Source: Bacteroidota bacterium
GTDB taxonomy: Bacteria > Bacteroidota > Bacteroidia > Chitinophagales > Saprospiraceae
Reading direction: 5' to 3'
Length of the DNA stretch: 64,000 bases
Assembly: GCA_963169325.1 (NCBI GenBank)
Contig: CAUJEY010000153.1
Location: 62,001 to 126,000 of the forward strand
The notes beneath the pieces were generated by a model. The model searched no databases and was not told the DNA's origin. It saw only the letters and a program-made list of their open reading frames with translations. Position numbers and translations under genes: made by a program. This document shows positions 45,498 through 54,465 of this stretch, one piece after another. Positions within the stretch are counted from its first letter, which is position 1. Each line of letters begins with the position of its first letter.

Positions 45498-45807
45498 CGG
45501 TTAAGATTTGACAGGTGACTGCTCCCACAAGGTCCGCGCCGGTAGCAATCAATTGAGAAAAATAATCGCGCCGGTCTATTTTCAGACGTTGTAACATGCC
45601 ATCCAGCATGATGCCTTCAGGCAATAATCCCTCAAAAAAGGGCGGGAACCCGGCGTAGGAAAAACGCCCCTGGGCAACAGGCATTGTCAGCGAAACCGGG
45701 GCGCCTTCGTAATCGTGGAAGTATTCGAAGCGGTAAAATGTCCCGGCTTCCACTTCTTCCAGGATGCCGGCCGGCTGTGCGTGCATCAGTATTTTAGCTT
45801 TCCGCAT
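45490..45807 (-). CDS. hipS: HipS-like antitoxin (HipA N-terminal subdomain)
   Basis: 105 aa. Matches the N-terminal subdomain of HipA: GILEEVEAGTFYRFEYFHDY, PVSLTMPVAQ, FPPFFEGLLPEG and a terminal ATGADLVGAVTCQI. Its own start and stop, overlapping hipB by 14 bp and hipT by 8 bp, give the tripartite hipB-hipS-hipT order in which the small HipS protein is the antitoxin. A simple frameshift of a fused HipA is less likely because the overlaps and start are well formed. Confidence 0.85.
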   Translation of the reverse strand: MRKAKILMHAQPAGILEEVEAGTFYRFEYFHDYEGAPVSLTMPVAQGRFSYAGFPPFFEGLLPEGIMLDGMLQRLKIDRRDYFSQLIATGADLVGAVTCQILTDE

Positions 45808-46024
45808 AACCCAAATGTTTCATTAAAGGACTATCTAACCGAACGCTGATATTAAGCACATGCAGTACTTTGAGCAACGTATTGATCTGTACCGTTTCCT
45901 TCCCATGCTCTATATCGTAAATGACCGTTTTACCCACTCCTGCGAGGCGGGCAAAAGCTTCCCGGGACAGGCCGCTGGCTTTACGGTGCGCCCGGATGAT
46001 TTGCCCTATTTTTGTTGCGTTCAT
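45794..46024 (-). CDS. hipB: HipB-like helix-turn-helix regulator
   Basis: 76 aa. Cro/C1-type HTH: KIGQIIRAHRKASGLSREAF, then GVGKTVIYDIEHGKETVQIN. First gene of the module; expected to bind the operator upstream and repress hipBST, probably with HipS/HipT. Candidate sites are the direct repeats at 46031 and 46102. Confidence 0.9.
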   Translation of the reverse strand: MNATKIGQIIRAHRKASGLSREAFARLAGVGKTVIYDIEHGKETVQINTLLKVLHVLNISVRLDSPLMKHLGYAES

Positions 46025-46030
46025 TTTTTG

Positions 46031-46121
46031 CTGCTTTGGCAGTAAAAATACGATGCAAATTTATTTTTTGCATGATTTTAAAAATGTTTTTTTAAAAAAT
46101 ACTGCTAAGGCGGTAAAAATA
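46031..46121. promoter_or_regulatory. Candidate HipB operators (direct repeats)
   Basis: CTGCTTTGGCAGTAAAAATA (46031-46050) and CTGCTAAGGCGGTAAAAATA (46102-46121) match at 17 of 20 positions, 71 bp apart. Between them lies the palindrome ATGCAAATTTATTTTTTGCA. All sit in the first 100 bp upstream of hipB, in AT-rich DNA where its promoter must be. Confidence 0.5.
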
Positions 46122-46166
46122 TTGCTGTCAAGTGTTTTCGGGTGCTTGACAGCAAGATTATTTAAA

Positions 46167-46230
46167 TTCACCACGAGACACGGAGACATGGAGTTCTATT
46201 CTCCGTGTCTCCGTTATGAAAAATTTGTCG
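46167..46230. repeat. Inverted repeat (CACGGAGACA family), copy 1
   Basis: TTCACCACGAGACACGGAGA... and the inverse CTCCGTGTCTCCGTTATGAA, ending AAATTTGTCG. Copy 2 at 58238-58310 shares both arms and the flanking AAAAATTTGTC. Confidence 0.75.
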
Positions 46231-46304
46231 CAGTTTTCCAGCAAAAGACGCTCGATAGTAGGAGAAAGTGCTGTTATGTAACTTTCACACTTTAAAAGAA
46301 TTAC

Positions 46305-46865
46305 TTATTTTAACGACAATGGGCAAGGAACACAAGGAGAATAAAATGAGGAAGGGTGTGGAGGAGTGAATATTGAAAATGAATCACCATTTATCTCGTA
46401 CCCCTTAATCATCGAATTATAAGTAATCTGTTCTGTTGATTCTTTATTTACGGCATCCCAATCTGATTTAAATGAATTCTCTGGGAATATTGATAGAATG
46501 TCGTCAACATCACTGTTGCCACTATCTTGTTTTATTTGAAAAGACCTCATGTAAACAAGGATTAAGGTTGAGTCAATTACCATGTAATAATCAAAAGGGC
46601 ATCCTTTTATTACAGATATACGCATTGGTTGATTTATCATCACCATCTTCATTCCTTTGCATGAATAACTATCAAAATGGACAGTAACAATAAAACGAGT
46701 ATGGCCAAAAACACTTGTGATACTTGAAATGAAATCTTTTACACTATGATTAAACGCTGTTGTTGGGAGTGCTAAATTTTTGTTGCTAATATCTCCTTGT
46801 TGGCAAGCCCAAAAAAATATTATTAATAAAAATGGGGCCATTAAATTTGTTATAATTTTTTTCAT
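46305..46865 (-). CDS. AT-rich hypothetical lipoprotein
   Basis: 186 aa from the ATG at 46865; a lipoprotein signal with lipobox FWAC (C21) follows. The body is unremarkable (KDFISSITSVFGHTRFIVTV, CPFDYYMVIDSTLILVYMRS) and I recognise no domain. Base composition is clearly more AT-rich and codon use less GC-ending than in neighbours, suggesting recent acquisition together with, or next to, the hipBST-like module. Confidence 0.65.
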   Translation of the reverse strand: MKKIITNLMAPFLLIIFFWACQQGDISNKNLALPTTAFNHSVKDFISSITSVFGHTRFIVTVHFDSYSCKGMKMVMINQPMRISVIKGCPFDYYMVIDSTLILVYMRSFQIKQDSGNSDVDDILSIFPENSFKSDWDAVNKESTEQITYNSMIKGYEINGDSFSIFTPPHPSSFYSPCVPCPLSLK

Positions 46866-46998
46866 TTTTTGCAATTTTTTGAATTGATATCTTTTCTCTG
46901 AAACGTCGAAGACGCTCGACAGCAAGTAAACGTATTACACCATCCTGGGAAGGTAGGACAAACCCGCAAAGCCCAAGAGGCATAAAACCACAAAACAG

Positions 46999-47006
46999 TA
47001 CCTTTG
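46999..47006 (+). promoter_or_regulatory. -7 promoter element (TACCTTTG) for the GH92 gene
   Basis: A perfect TAnnTTTG match 24 nt before the ATG at 47031. Confidence 0.5.
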
Positions 47007-47030
47007 CCCTCCAACAACCCGGTTATCGTC

Positions 47031-49988
47031 ATGCGCTCTATCCTTACCACGGCTCTCCTCCTCCTGCCCATTTGCCTCATCGCCCAATTAACCGGCGCCC
47101 CGAAACCACCAACCGGCAACCTGCTTTCCCACGTCAACCCCTTTATCGGCACCGATGGTCACGGACACACCTACCCCGGCGCCGCCGCTCCCTTCGGCAT
47201 GGTACAACTCAGCCCCGATACCCGCCTCGAAGGTTGGGACGGCTGCTCGGGGTACCACTACTCCGATTCGCTGATTTACGGTTTCAGCCACACACACCTG
47301 AGCGGTACCGGGGTGGCCGATTACTGCGATTTGCTGATTCAGCCATATATGGGTCCGTCCCGGTTAGAACCGGCTGAATATGCCGCCCGCTTCCGGAAAA
47401 GCGACGAATACGCCGAGCCGGGCTATTATGCCGTCCGGTACGCGAAAGATGATATTTCGATTGAACTGACCGCTACCGACCGGGTGGGGGTTCACCGGTA
47501 TATTTTTCCCAAAAACCGGGAATTCAATCGTTTTCTGGTCGACCTGCGCCACCGCGACGAAGTGATCGGATCTACCATGACGGTGGTCAATGATCACGAA
47601 CTGGTGGGTTACCGCATTTCCCGTTCCTGGGCCAAAGAACAACGTATCTACTTCGTTATCCGGTTTTCAAGACCGTTTTTTGAGTCGAAAGTGCTCGATA
47701 TGACCTTAAGCCCGCGCTCGTCGCAGCGTTCGGTGAACAGCAAAGCAATCGTCGGGCTGTTCGATTTTTACGGCTACGAAGGGCTCCCCGTGGTCGTTAC
47801 GGTCGGCATCTCGGCCGTTAGTGTGGAAGGCGCCCGAAAAAACCTGGAAGCCGAATGTAATCATTTTGATTTCGACCAGGTAAAAGCCCAAACCCAGGCG
47901 AAATGGGCGGCACAACTGGGAAAAATTGAAGTAGAAGGCGGCTCCGACGCGCAAAAAACGACTTTTTACACCGCCCTTTACCATACCATGCTGGCGCCCA
48001 ACGTCTATTCCGATACCGATGGCCAATACCGCGGCCGGGACATGAAAACCTACACCGCCAACGGCCACGATCAATACACGGTATTTTCGCTGTGGGATAC
48101 CTACCGCGCCTGCAACCCCTTGTATACCATCCTGGAACCCAAACGAACCGGCGATTTTATTCAAACCTTTCTCCGGCAATACGAACAGGGCGGATTGTTA
48201 CCGATATGGGAACTCGGCGCCTGCGAGACGGACTGTATGATCGGCAACCATGCCATTCCCGTAATCGCCGACGCCTGGCTGAAAGGTATCCGTGGCTACG
48301 ACGGCCATAAAGCCCTCGACGCCATGCTGACCAGCGCCAACCAGGATCGCTACGGCCTCAAATGGTACAAAAAAACGGGCTATATCCCTTCCGACGAAGA
48401 ACCCGAATCCGTGTCGAAAACGCTCGAGTATGCTTTCGACGACGGATGCATCGCCCTGATGGCGCGGGATCTGGGCCGTAAGGACGTGTATGAAGCCTTC
48501 AGCCGCCGGGCACAAAATTATAAAAACGTGTTCGACCCCTCCAGCGGCTTCTTCCGGGCAAAAAACAATTCCACCTGGCACGAACCCTTCGATCCTTTCG
48601 AGGTGAACTTCAATTACACGGAGGCCAATGCCTGGCAGTATCGATACGCAGCGCCGCAAGACGTGTCGGGCATGATGCGCCTGGCGGGCGGGCGTAAGGC
48701 GTTCGCGGCACAACTGGATTCGCTGTTTACGGCCCATGCCAAAACGACCGGCCGCCAGCAGGCCGACATCACCGGCCTCATCGGCCAGTATGTGCAGGGG
48801 AATGAGCCGAGCCATCACATGGCCTACCTGTACAATTTTGCCGGCCAACCCTGGAAAACCCAGCAGCGTGTCCGCCAGATCATGGACGAGCAATATTCCG
48901 ACCGGCCCGACGGACTGAGCGGCAATGAAGATTGCGGCCAGATGTCGGCCTGGTACGTCTTCTCTGCCCTGGGGTTCTACCCGGTTGTGCCAGCCGGCGG
49001 TCAGTACGTGATCGGAACACCCCTGTTTGAAAAGGCGGTGATCCACCTCGACAACGGCAATACCTTTACCATCGACGCCAAGGGCGCCGCTGCCCGCCGG
49101 CCCTATATCCAGTCGGCTTATGTCAACGGCCGGCCCTGGAGCAAAACCTGGTTCACACACGAAGATTTGCTCAAAGGCGGCGAATTAACCTTCCAGATGT
49201 CGGACAAACCCGCCGATTGGGGCGCCGCCGAAGCCGACTGCCCGGTATCGGCCATCGATGTTACCCCAATCGTACCCATTCCATTTCTTACCGGGGCAAA
49301 ACGTGTTTTCCAAGACCGCCAAACGCTCACCCTTGGCTGCGCCGACCCGGAAGCCGTCATTTATTATACCCTCGAAAAGGGCGATACGACGTTGTCGCCA
49401 AACAATCAGCGCTACGATCAACCGATCTTGATTCAGGATAATACGGTTCTGAAATTTTATGCCGAGCGGGATGGCCTCAAAAGCCCGGTGGCGGAAGCGG
49501 CGTTTTTCAAACTGCGCTCCGACCTGCGTGTATTGCGGTATGCCACCAAATACAATCCGCAGTACACCGGCGGCGGCGATCAGGCCCTGGTGGATTTGCA
49601 GCCCGGTGGCGCCGATTTCCGCTCCGGCCGTTGGCAAGGTTACGAAGGCGTTAACCTCGATGCGGTGATCGATCTCGGCGGCGTTAAAAATCTGCGGCAG
49701 GTTAGCGCCAACTTTTTACAGGATGAAAATTCCTGGATTTTTTTTCCAACCAAATTACGGATCGAAACGTCTAGCGACGGCGAACATTTCACCCCGGCCG
49801 GCGAAGTAAACAACGACATCCCCCCAACGACGCCCGGTTCAATGCAGCATAAATGGACAATTTTACTCGAAAATACCGCCGCACGGTATATCCGCGTGGT
49901 GGGTGTCTCCCTGGGCCAATGCCCGCCCGGACACAAGGGCGCCGGCAACCCGTGTTGGTTGTTTGTGGATGAAGTGCAGGTAGAATAG
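47031..49988 (+). CDS. Secreted GH92 alpha-mannosidase with C-terminal accessory domains
   Basis: 985 aa from the ATG at 47031 (MRSILTTALLLLPICLIAQ signal peptide). GH92 landmarks: VNPFIGTDGHGHTYPGAAAP, GFSHTHLSGTG, FSLWDTYRACNPLY, GNEPSHHMAYLYNF and LSGNEDCGQMSAWYVFSALG. These enzymes are Ca-dependent exo-alpha-mannosidases acting on N-glycans or yeast mannan. After ~residue 760 a chitobiase/hexosaminidase C-terminal-like segment (EAVIYYTLEKGDTTLSPNNQ) and an F5/8 type C (discoidin) carbohydrate-binding domain follow. No SusCD pair is adjacent and there is no T9SS tail. Confidence 0.93.
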   Translation: MRSILTTALLLLPICLIAQLTGAPKPPTGNLLSHVNPFIGTDGHGHTYPGAAAPFGMVQLSPDTRLEGWDGCSGYHYSDSLIYGFSHTHLSGTGVADYCDLLIQPYMGPSRLEPAEYAARFRKSDEYAEPGYYAVRYAKDDISIELTATDRVGVHRYIFPKNREFNRFLVDLRHRDEVIGSTMTVVNDHELVGYRISRSWAKEQRIYFVIRFSRPFFESKVLDMTLSPRSSQRSVNSKAIVGLFDFYGYEGLPVVVTVGISAVSVEGARKNLEAECNHFDFDQVKAQTQAKWAAQLGKIEVEGGSDAQKTTFYTALYHTMLAPNVYSDTDGQYRGRDMKTYTANGHDQYTVFSLWDTYRACNPLYTILEPKRTGDFIQTFLRQYEQGGLLPIWELGACETDCMIGNHAIPVIADAWLKGIRGYDGHKALDAMLTSANQDRYGLKWYKKTGYIPSDEEPESVSKTLEYAFDDGCIALMARDLGRKDVYEAFSRRAQNYKNVFDPSSGFFRAKNNSTWHEPFDPFEVNFNYTEANAWQYRYAAPQDVSGMMRLAGGRKAFAAQLDSLFTAHAKTTGRQQADITGLIGQYVQGNEPSHHMAYLYNFAGQPWKTQQRVRQIMDEQYSDRPDGLSGNEDCGQMSAWYVFSALGFYPVVPAGGQYVIGTPLFEKAVIHLDNGNTFTIDAKGAAARRPYIQSAYVNGRPWSKTWFTHEDLLKGGELTFQMSDKPADWGAAEADCPVSAIDVTPIVPIPFLTGAKRVFQDRQTLTLGCADPEAVIYYTLEKGDTTLSPNNQRYDQPILIQDNTVLKFYAERDGLKSPVAEAAFFKLRSDLRVLRYATKYNPQYTGGGDQALVDLQPGGADFRSGRWQGYEGVNLDAVIDLGGVKNLRQVSANFLQDENSWIFFPTKLRIETSSDGEHFTPAGEVNNDIPPTTPGSMQHKWTILLENTAARYIRVVGVSLGQCPPGHKGAGNPCWLFVDEVQVE

Positions 49989-50037
49989 TATAAACCCGCG
50001 AGTTTTTATGAACTTTGTAGAAAAGGCCCGGATCATG

Positions 50038-50070
50038 TTTACGAAACTTTTCAAGTTTCCTAAACGTATC
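50038..50070. repeat. Inverted repeat GTTTACGAAACTTTTCAAG..., copy 2
   Basis: A close relative of 6565-6598, including the flanking CGTATC. It lies between the GH92 and cyclase genes. Confidence 0.6.
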
Positions 50071-50119
50071 TTAGCTCATACCTTTATAAACCTATCTTCG
50101 AACCCAAACCCGGTATCCG

Positions 50120-52549
50120 GTGCAGTATTTTCGCTTCATACTCCTTCTTGTCCTCTTTTCCCTGACGGCGCTCCGGTTGCCGGCCCAGGCAGTTGAAGAA
50201 TTGGAGCATTCTACCGCGGAAGTGGACAATTTGCTGGATAATGCACGCGGCTCGACGTCCGACGCTGAAACCTATTCGCTGGCCAACCAGAGCCTGGCCA
50301 TTGCGCGCGACCTGCGTTATGACGGGGGTATTGCGCGCGCGCTGGTGCTGATGGCCGGGGTATGCGCCCGAACCAATCGCACCGAGGAAGCGCTGCAATA
50401 TTATCTGGAAGCCGAAGAAAAACTGAACGCGGGCGGCAATGCGGCACCGCTGATGCTCAATAAACCGACGTTATTGGCAGTATACACCGGCCTGGGCGAT
50501 CTTTTTTTCCAGGAAAAACTATACGACAGCGCTCAACGGTACTACCGGCAAGTACTCGAACTGTCGCCCCAACAATACCCGGTGATGGAAAAAGCAGCCG
50601 ATGCACGCCTGCTCGACATGCGCTTCGACAGCGCTGAAATCATTTATCAGGACCTGATTGCGTACTACAAAGCGAAGGGTAACAACCCGAAGCTGGTGCA
50701 AATTCACCAAAAATTAGCCAATGCTTACAGTAGCAGCGGAAATGCCGGGAAAGGGCTTTATTATTATCTTTCCATCGAAGAAATCGTGGAACGCCACGGG
50801 CGCCCGGAAGAAAAAGCGGTGATGTACAACAATATGGGCAAGCAATACGCTACCCTGAACGATTATCCCCGGGCACTGGAATATTTCACAAAGGCAGAGC
50901 TGCAATGTAAATTTATCACCTGCGATTATATCCAGGTGGTGTATGCAAATATCGGCATCGCCCTGCACAATACCGGCAATACCAAAGGCGGCATAGACTA
51001 TCTCCTGAAAGCCCGGCGCCTGCTGGAAACCCAAAAAGACTGGGCCTCGATGGCCAACCTGGAACACCTGATGGCCGGGGTATATTTCAGCGACCGGGAC
51101 GTGTATAACGCATTAACCCACAATAATGAAGCCATCCGGTATGCCAATGAAACACACCAGATCGATGTGCTGACAAATGCCTACCGCACGGCCGCCGATA
51201 TTTATTACCAGCTCTACGATTTTGAAAAAGCGTTCGATTATTATAAAAAATACCTGATTCTCAACGACTCGATACGCCTGCAGGAACAAGTCCGCCAGCA
51301 AAACATCGAACAACAGCGCACCCTGCTCAGCGCAGCCGAAGGACAAATCAAATACCTCATCGCCCGGCAAAACTTCCGGGACCTTGAGCTCCAGCAGTCC
51401 CGCTACGAACAGGAACGCCTTAAATTGCTCAACGAAAACCTGGCGCTCGAAACCGAACGCCGGAAAGATGAAGTGCGCCTGCTTCAGGCCCAAAACGACG
51501 TGGACCAGGCCAGGCTTCGCGAACAAACCCTGCAAGCCCTGCAAGCCCGGCAACAACTTCGCCTCGCGGCTCAACAATTGGATGCGGAAAAAAAAGAACG
51601 CCTGATCGCCAGCCTGAAACAAAAAGAACAAGTCGACTACGCCCAACGCCTGGCCGACAGTGCGCGGGTGGCGCAACTCCGCCTGGACCAGCAATTCCAG
51701 CAACGTGAACAGGAAAATTTTAAAAAATTCGCTTACGGCTTAGGCGGTCTTGGTATAATCATCCTGATTCTGCTGGGCATCGGCTGGTTGCTGGCACGCC
51801 GGGCAAGCCGGCGGCTGGCCGTGCAAAACCGAAAAATTGAAGCTCAAAAAGAACAAATAGAACTGGAACGCCAGAAAAGCGACCGCCTGCTGCTCAATAT
51901 CCTGCCCGATGAAGTCGCCCAGGAATTGCGCGCGCACGGCTACGCCACCCCCCGGCTCTACGGCGCAGCCACCGTCGTATTCACCGACTTTTTAAATTTT
52001 ACCCAGCTCTCGCAAACGCTTACCCCGGAACAGTTAATTGACGAGTTGGACGAGTGTTTTCTCGCTTTTGATGAAATATGTGAAAAAAACGGCCTCGAAA
52101 AAATCAAAACCATCGGCGACGCTTTTATGTGCGCCGGCGGATTGCCTGTGCCCAATGAAACCCACGCTGTAGATGCCGTAAAAGCCGCCCTCGAAATGCT
52201 CGACTGGCTGGAACAACGCAACCGGCAAAACCCGAAAGCCGTTTTGCGCGACATGCGCATCGGCGTACATACCGGCCCGGTGATCGCCGGGGTAATCGGG
52301 AAAAATAAATTTGCCTACGATATCTGGGGCGACGCCGTCAACCTCGCCTCCCGCCTCGAAGAGCTCGGTGAGCCGGGTCGGGTCAATATTTCCGGCGCCA
52401 CCTGCGAGGAGGTAAAACACCACTTCCATTGTTCCTTCCGGGGCAAAAAAGAAGTACACAACAAAGGGCTTGTGGATATGTATTTTATCGAAGGGCTTGT
52501 CGGTTCAAACGGCAATGGCTCGGTCGCGAAAGTCCGCCCTACCTCCTGA
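50120..52549 (+). CDS. TPR-coiled-coil membrane adenylate cyclase (class III)
   Basis: 809 aa: signal peptide (~1-22), TPR array (~40-410), long Gln/Arg/Glu-rich coiled coil (~415-535), transmembrane helix (~540-560), then a class III cyclase domain (~600-795). Catalytic metals: D623 (VVFTDFLNFTQ) and D667 (KTIGDAFM). The purine-specifying Lys (KIKTIGD) and Asp (FAYDIWGDAVN) point to ATP rather than GTP, followed by NLASRLEE (transition-state Asn/Arg). The periplasmic TPR probably senses a ligand or partner. A Crp/Fnr-type protein is encoded in the window, but a link is speculative. Confidence 0.9.
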   Translation: MQYFRFILLLVLFSLTALRLPAQAVEELEHSTAEVDNLLDNARGSTSDAETYSLANQSLAIARDLRYDGGIARALVLMAGVCARTNRTEEALQYYLEAEEKLNAGGNAAPLMLNKPTLLAVYTGLGDLFFQEKLYDSAQRYYRQVLELSPQQYPVMEKAADARLLDMRFDSAEIIYQDLIAYYKAKGNNPKLVQIHQKLANAYSSSGNAGKGLYYYLSIEEIVERHGRPEEKAVMYNNMGKQYATLNDYPRALEYFTKAELQCKFITCDYIQVVYANIGIALHNTGNTKGGIDYLLKARRLLETQKDWASMANLEHLMAGVYFSDRDVYNALTHNNEAIRYANETHQIDVLTNAYRTAADIYYQLYDFEKAFDYYKKYLILNDSIRLQEQVRQQNIEQQRTLLSAAEGQIKYLIARQNFRDLELQQSRYEQERLKLLNENLALETERRKDEVRLLQAQNDVDQARLREQTLQALQARQQLRLAAQQLDAEKKERLIASLKQKEQVDYAQRLADSARVAQLRLDQQFQQREQENFKKFAYGLGGLGIIILILLGIGWLLARRASRRLAVQNRKIEAQKEQIELERQKSDRLLLNILPDEVAQELRAHGYATPRLYGAATVVFTDFLNFTQLSQTLTPEQLIDELDECFLAFDEICEKNGLEKIKTIGDAFMCAGGLPVPNETHAVDAVKAALEMLDWLEQRNRQNPKAVLRDMRIGVHTGPVIAGVIGKNKFAYDIWGDAVNLASRLEELGEPGRVNISGATCEEVKHHFHCSFRGKKEVHNKGLVDMYFIEGLVGSNGNGSVAKVRPTS

Positions 52550-52660
52550 TACCTTTTTACTCAATGATCTGCCCTGTTTAAGGGAGCAAGCGTAGTGCCG
52601 GCTCATTGGTCCGACAGCAACACGGTAGAGATGCCGTATTTGCTTCAAAAATATTTTCCT

Positions 52661-53731
52661 ATGAAGCAGTTAATTTACATAGTGCTCTGTTGCGCCCTTA
52701 CCGGCGCCCTCGTTGCCCAACCAGTGCTGCCGATTACCGTTGAACCCGAAGCCGGCGCAGTTCTGAACGCAGCCGGTTGGTACCCGCCGGCATTTTTTGA
52801 CCCCGGCCCCGCCGGTGAAAATCAAACCTGGGATTTCAGCGCAGCCGGTCCTGGTGATGTTTGGGTCACCCGCTCGTATTTAGATCCCGCCGGTACGCCT
52901 TTTGCCGGCAAATTCCCCGCAGCCACCCTTTGCATGCGCACCGACGCCGGCGGCCCGACGCCTCCGAGTTTTACCTATTATGCAGAGACCGATTCTACCG
53001 TCTCCACGCTCGGCCTCGGCATTCTCGGCGCTAATGTGATTGTCAACACCACCCCTTGGGATCGCCAATACCCCATGTACTATGGCGAAACCCAAACGGA
53101 TACTATTTCGGGCACGAATACCAACAATGGGCAAACTGTCTTTTTTGATCTGTTTTATAGGCGCGACTACGACGGATTTGGCGCGCTGATGATGCCCGGG
53201 GGGCAAAACTATCAGAACGCCATACGGGTAAAAACGACCGCCAATCGCCGCGACAGCGTGCCCGGGCTCAATAATACCCATACGCTGCGCCTCGGTACGC
53301 AGGAGTTTTATTACTGGTATGTACCGACTATTTCCGGCTTTCTGTTCTGGACTTCGAAGTACCAGGAGGTACAGTTGAAAATAAATGCCAACGGAGACAC
53401 GACGCAAATTACCACGGGTACTCCCGTATTCGTGGTAGAATACCAGACGAGCCTGCCGGTTCCAACCGCAGAGCCACAGGTTGCCGGCGATTTTTTTGAA
53501 ATTCTGGGCAACCCGGCACCAGATTGGTTGAAAATACGTCTGAAACATCCTGTATCCGAACCGGCAGAAGTACTGATTTCCGATATGGCAGGCAAGGTGC
53601 TGTACCAAACCCGAAACCTGATATCAGGTGAAATCCTATCGATCCCCGTTGGAGACCTGCCACCCGGGATTTACACGGCACAGGTAATCGTATCGGGCAG
53701 GCCGCGGGCGTTGTTGTGGGAAAAGGGATAA
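52661..53731 (+). CDS. Secreted protein with T9SS sorting tail
   Basis: 356 aa from the ATG at 52661, which starts a signal peptide (MKQLIYIVLCCALTGALVAQ). The body (~20-280) is beta-rich without recognised domain (e.g. GPAGENQTWDFSAAGPGDVW). Residues ~285-356 form a T9SS type A tail (NPAPDWLKIRLKHP, AEVLISDMAGKVLYQ, LPPGIYTAQVIV, ending LLWEKG). Exported to the surface; function unknown. A strong hairpin follows. Confidence 0.82.
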   Translation: MKQLIYIVLCCALTGALVAQPVLPITVEPEAGAVLNAAGWYPPAFFDPGPAGENQTWDFSAAGPGDVWVTRSYLDPAGTPFAGKFPAATLCMRTDAGGPTPPSFTYYAETDSTVSTLGLGILGANVIVNTTPWDRQYPMYYGETQTDTISGTNTNNGQTVFFDLFYRRDYDGFGALMMPGGQNYQNAIRVKTTANRRDSVPGLNNTHTLRLGTQEFYYWYVPTISGFLFWTSKYQEVQLKINANGDTTQITTGTPVFVVEYQTSLPVPTAEPQVAGDFFEILGNPAPDWLKIRLKHPVSEPAEVLISDMAGKVLYQTRNLISGEILSIPVGDLPPGIYTAQVIVSGRPRALLWEKG

Positions 53732-53761
53732 CCCGCGTCCAAGTGGCCATGGATATATTTA

Positions 53762-53805
53762 GTTGCCCGTTACGGCATTTCTTTCCGTAACGGGCAACGT
53801 ATTTT
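53762..53805 (+). terminator. Perfect 14-bp-stem terminator
   Basis: GTTGCCCGTTACGG pairs perfectly with CCGTAACGGGCAAC across a 9-nt loop, then GTATTTT. It lies 30 bp after the T9SS protein's stop. Confidence 0.75.
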
Positions 53806-53866
53806 AAACATTTCCTTTCCCCGGTCGTTCTTTTTCAGAATTTCCTTTAACGAACAACTTCCCGCC

Positions 53867-54439
53867 ATGGCCATTTCTTTCACCGAACCAGATTACAACA
53901 ACTTCAATCGCAAGGTAATGCACTATCAGGAAGTGCTGGAAAACACCAAAGCATACCGGACTGTTTGGCATAAAAGCCTGAAAAAGGACATTATTTCCCT
54001 CCTTCAAAAATCCGCAGAATTGGCTAAATTAGCCTGCACCATAGAAGAGCGCAGCGAAATCCGGAACTTAGAGGCCGTTGCCCTGTCGTTAGGCAGTGTA
54101 AAAAGTGGCCTGGGCGAGCCGGTCGGCGACGGTCTGCATCGCGACCTCATCAAACAAAACGGATCGCTGGTCTATCAGCAGTTGTTCAATGGGAAAATTC
54201 TCGTCCTGATCAACTATCCCTACATTGAGAAATACGGTCAGCCGCAACCGCCCAAAACCATCGCCATTTACAGGCCGGAAGAACTGAAAGAACCGTACTT
54301 CATCCGGCACCTGGAAACGTTTATCACAGAAATCATCAACTGGGAAGATTACGACGACGACCGGCCGGACGAAAATCAGCGCATCGGATTTAAAATGAAT
54401 TTTGAACAAGAGGCCGTTAAACCGCAGGTGGAGGTGTAA
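53867..54439 (+). CDS. Conserved hypothetical protein
   Basis: 190 aa, no signal peptide. Helical N-terminus (MAISFTEPDYNNFNRKVMHY, LKKDIISLLQKSAELAKLAC) and a C-terminal half with ILVLINYPYIEKYGQPQPPK and a highly acidic segment (WEDYDDDRPDE). Family not recognised. It is 26 bp upstream of the PPP phosphatase on the same strand, so the two are probably co-transcribed. Confidence 0.7.
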   Translation: MAISFTEPDYNNFNRKVMHYQEVLENTKAYRTVWHKSLKKDIISLLQKSAELAKLACTIEERSEIRNLEAVALSLGSVKSGLGEPVGDGLHRDLIKQNGSLVYQQLFNGKILVLINYPYIEKYGQPQPPKTIAIYRPEELKEPYFIRHLETFITEIINWEDYDDDRPDENQRIGFKMNFEQEAVKPQVEV

Positions 54440-54465
54440 TCCTGAGATAATCAACGCCTCCCGAC

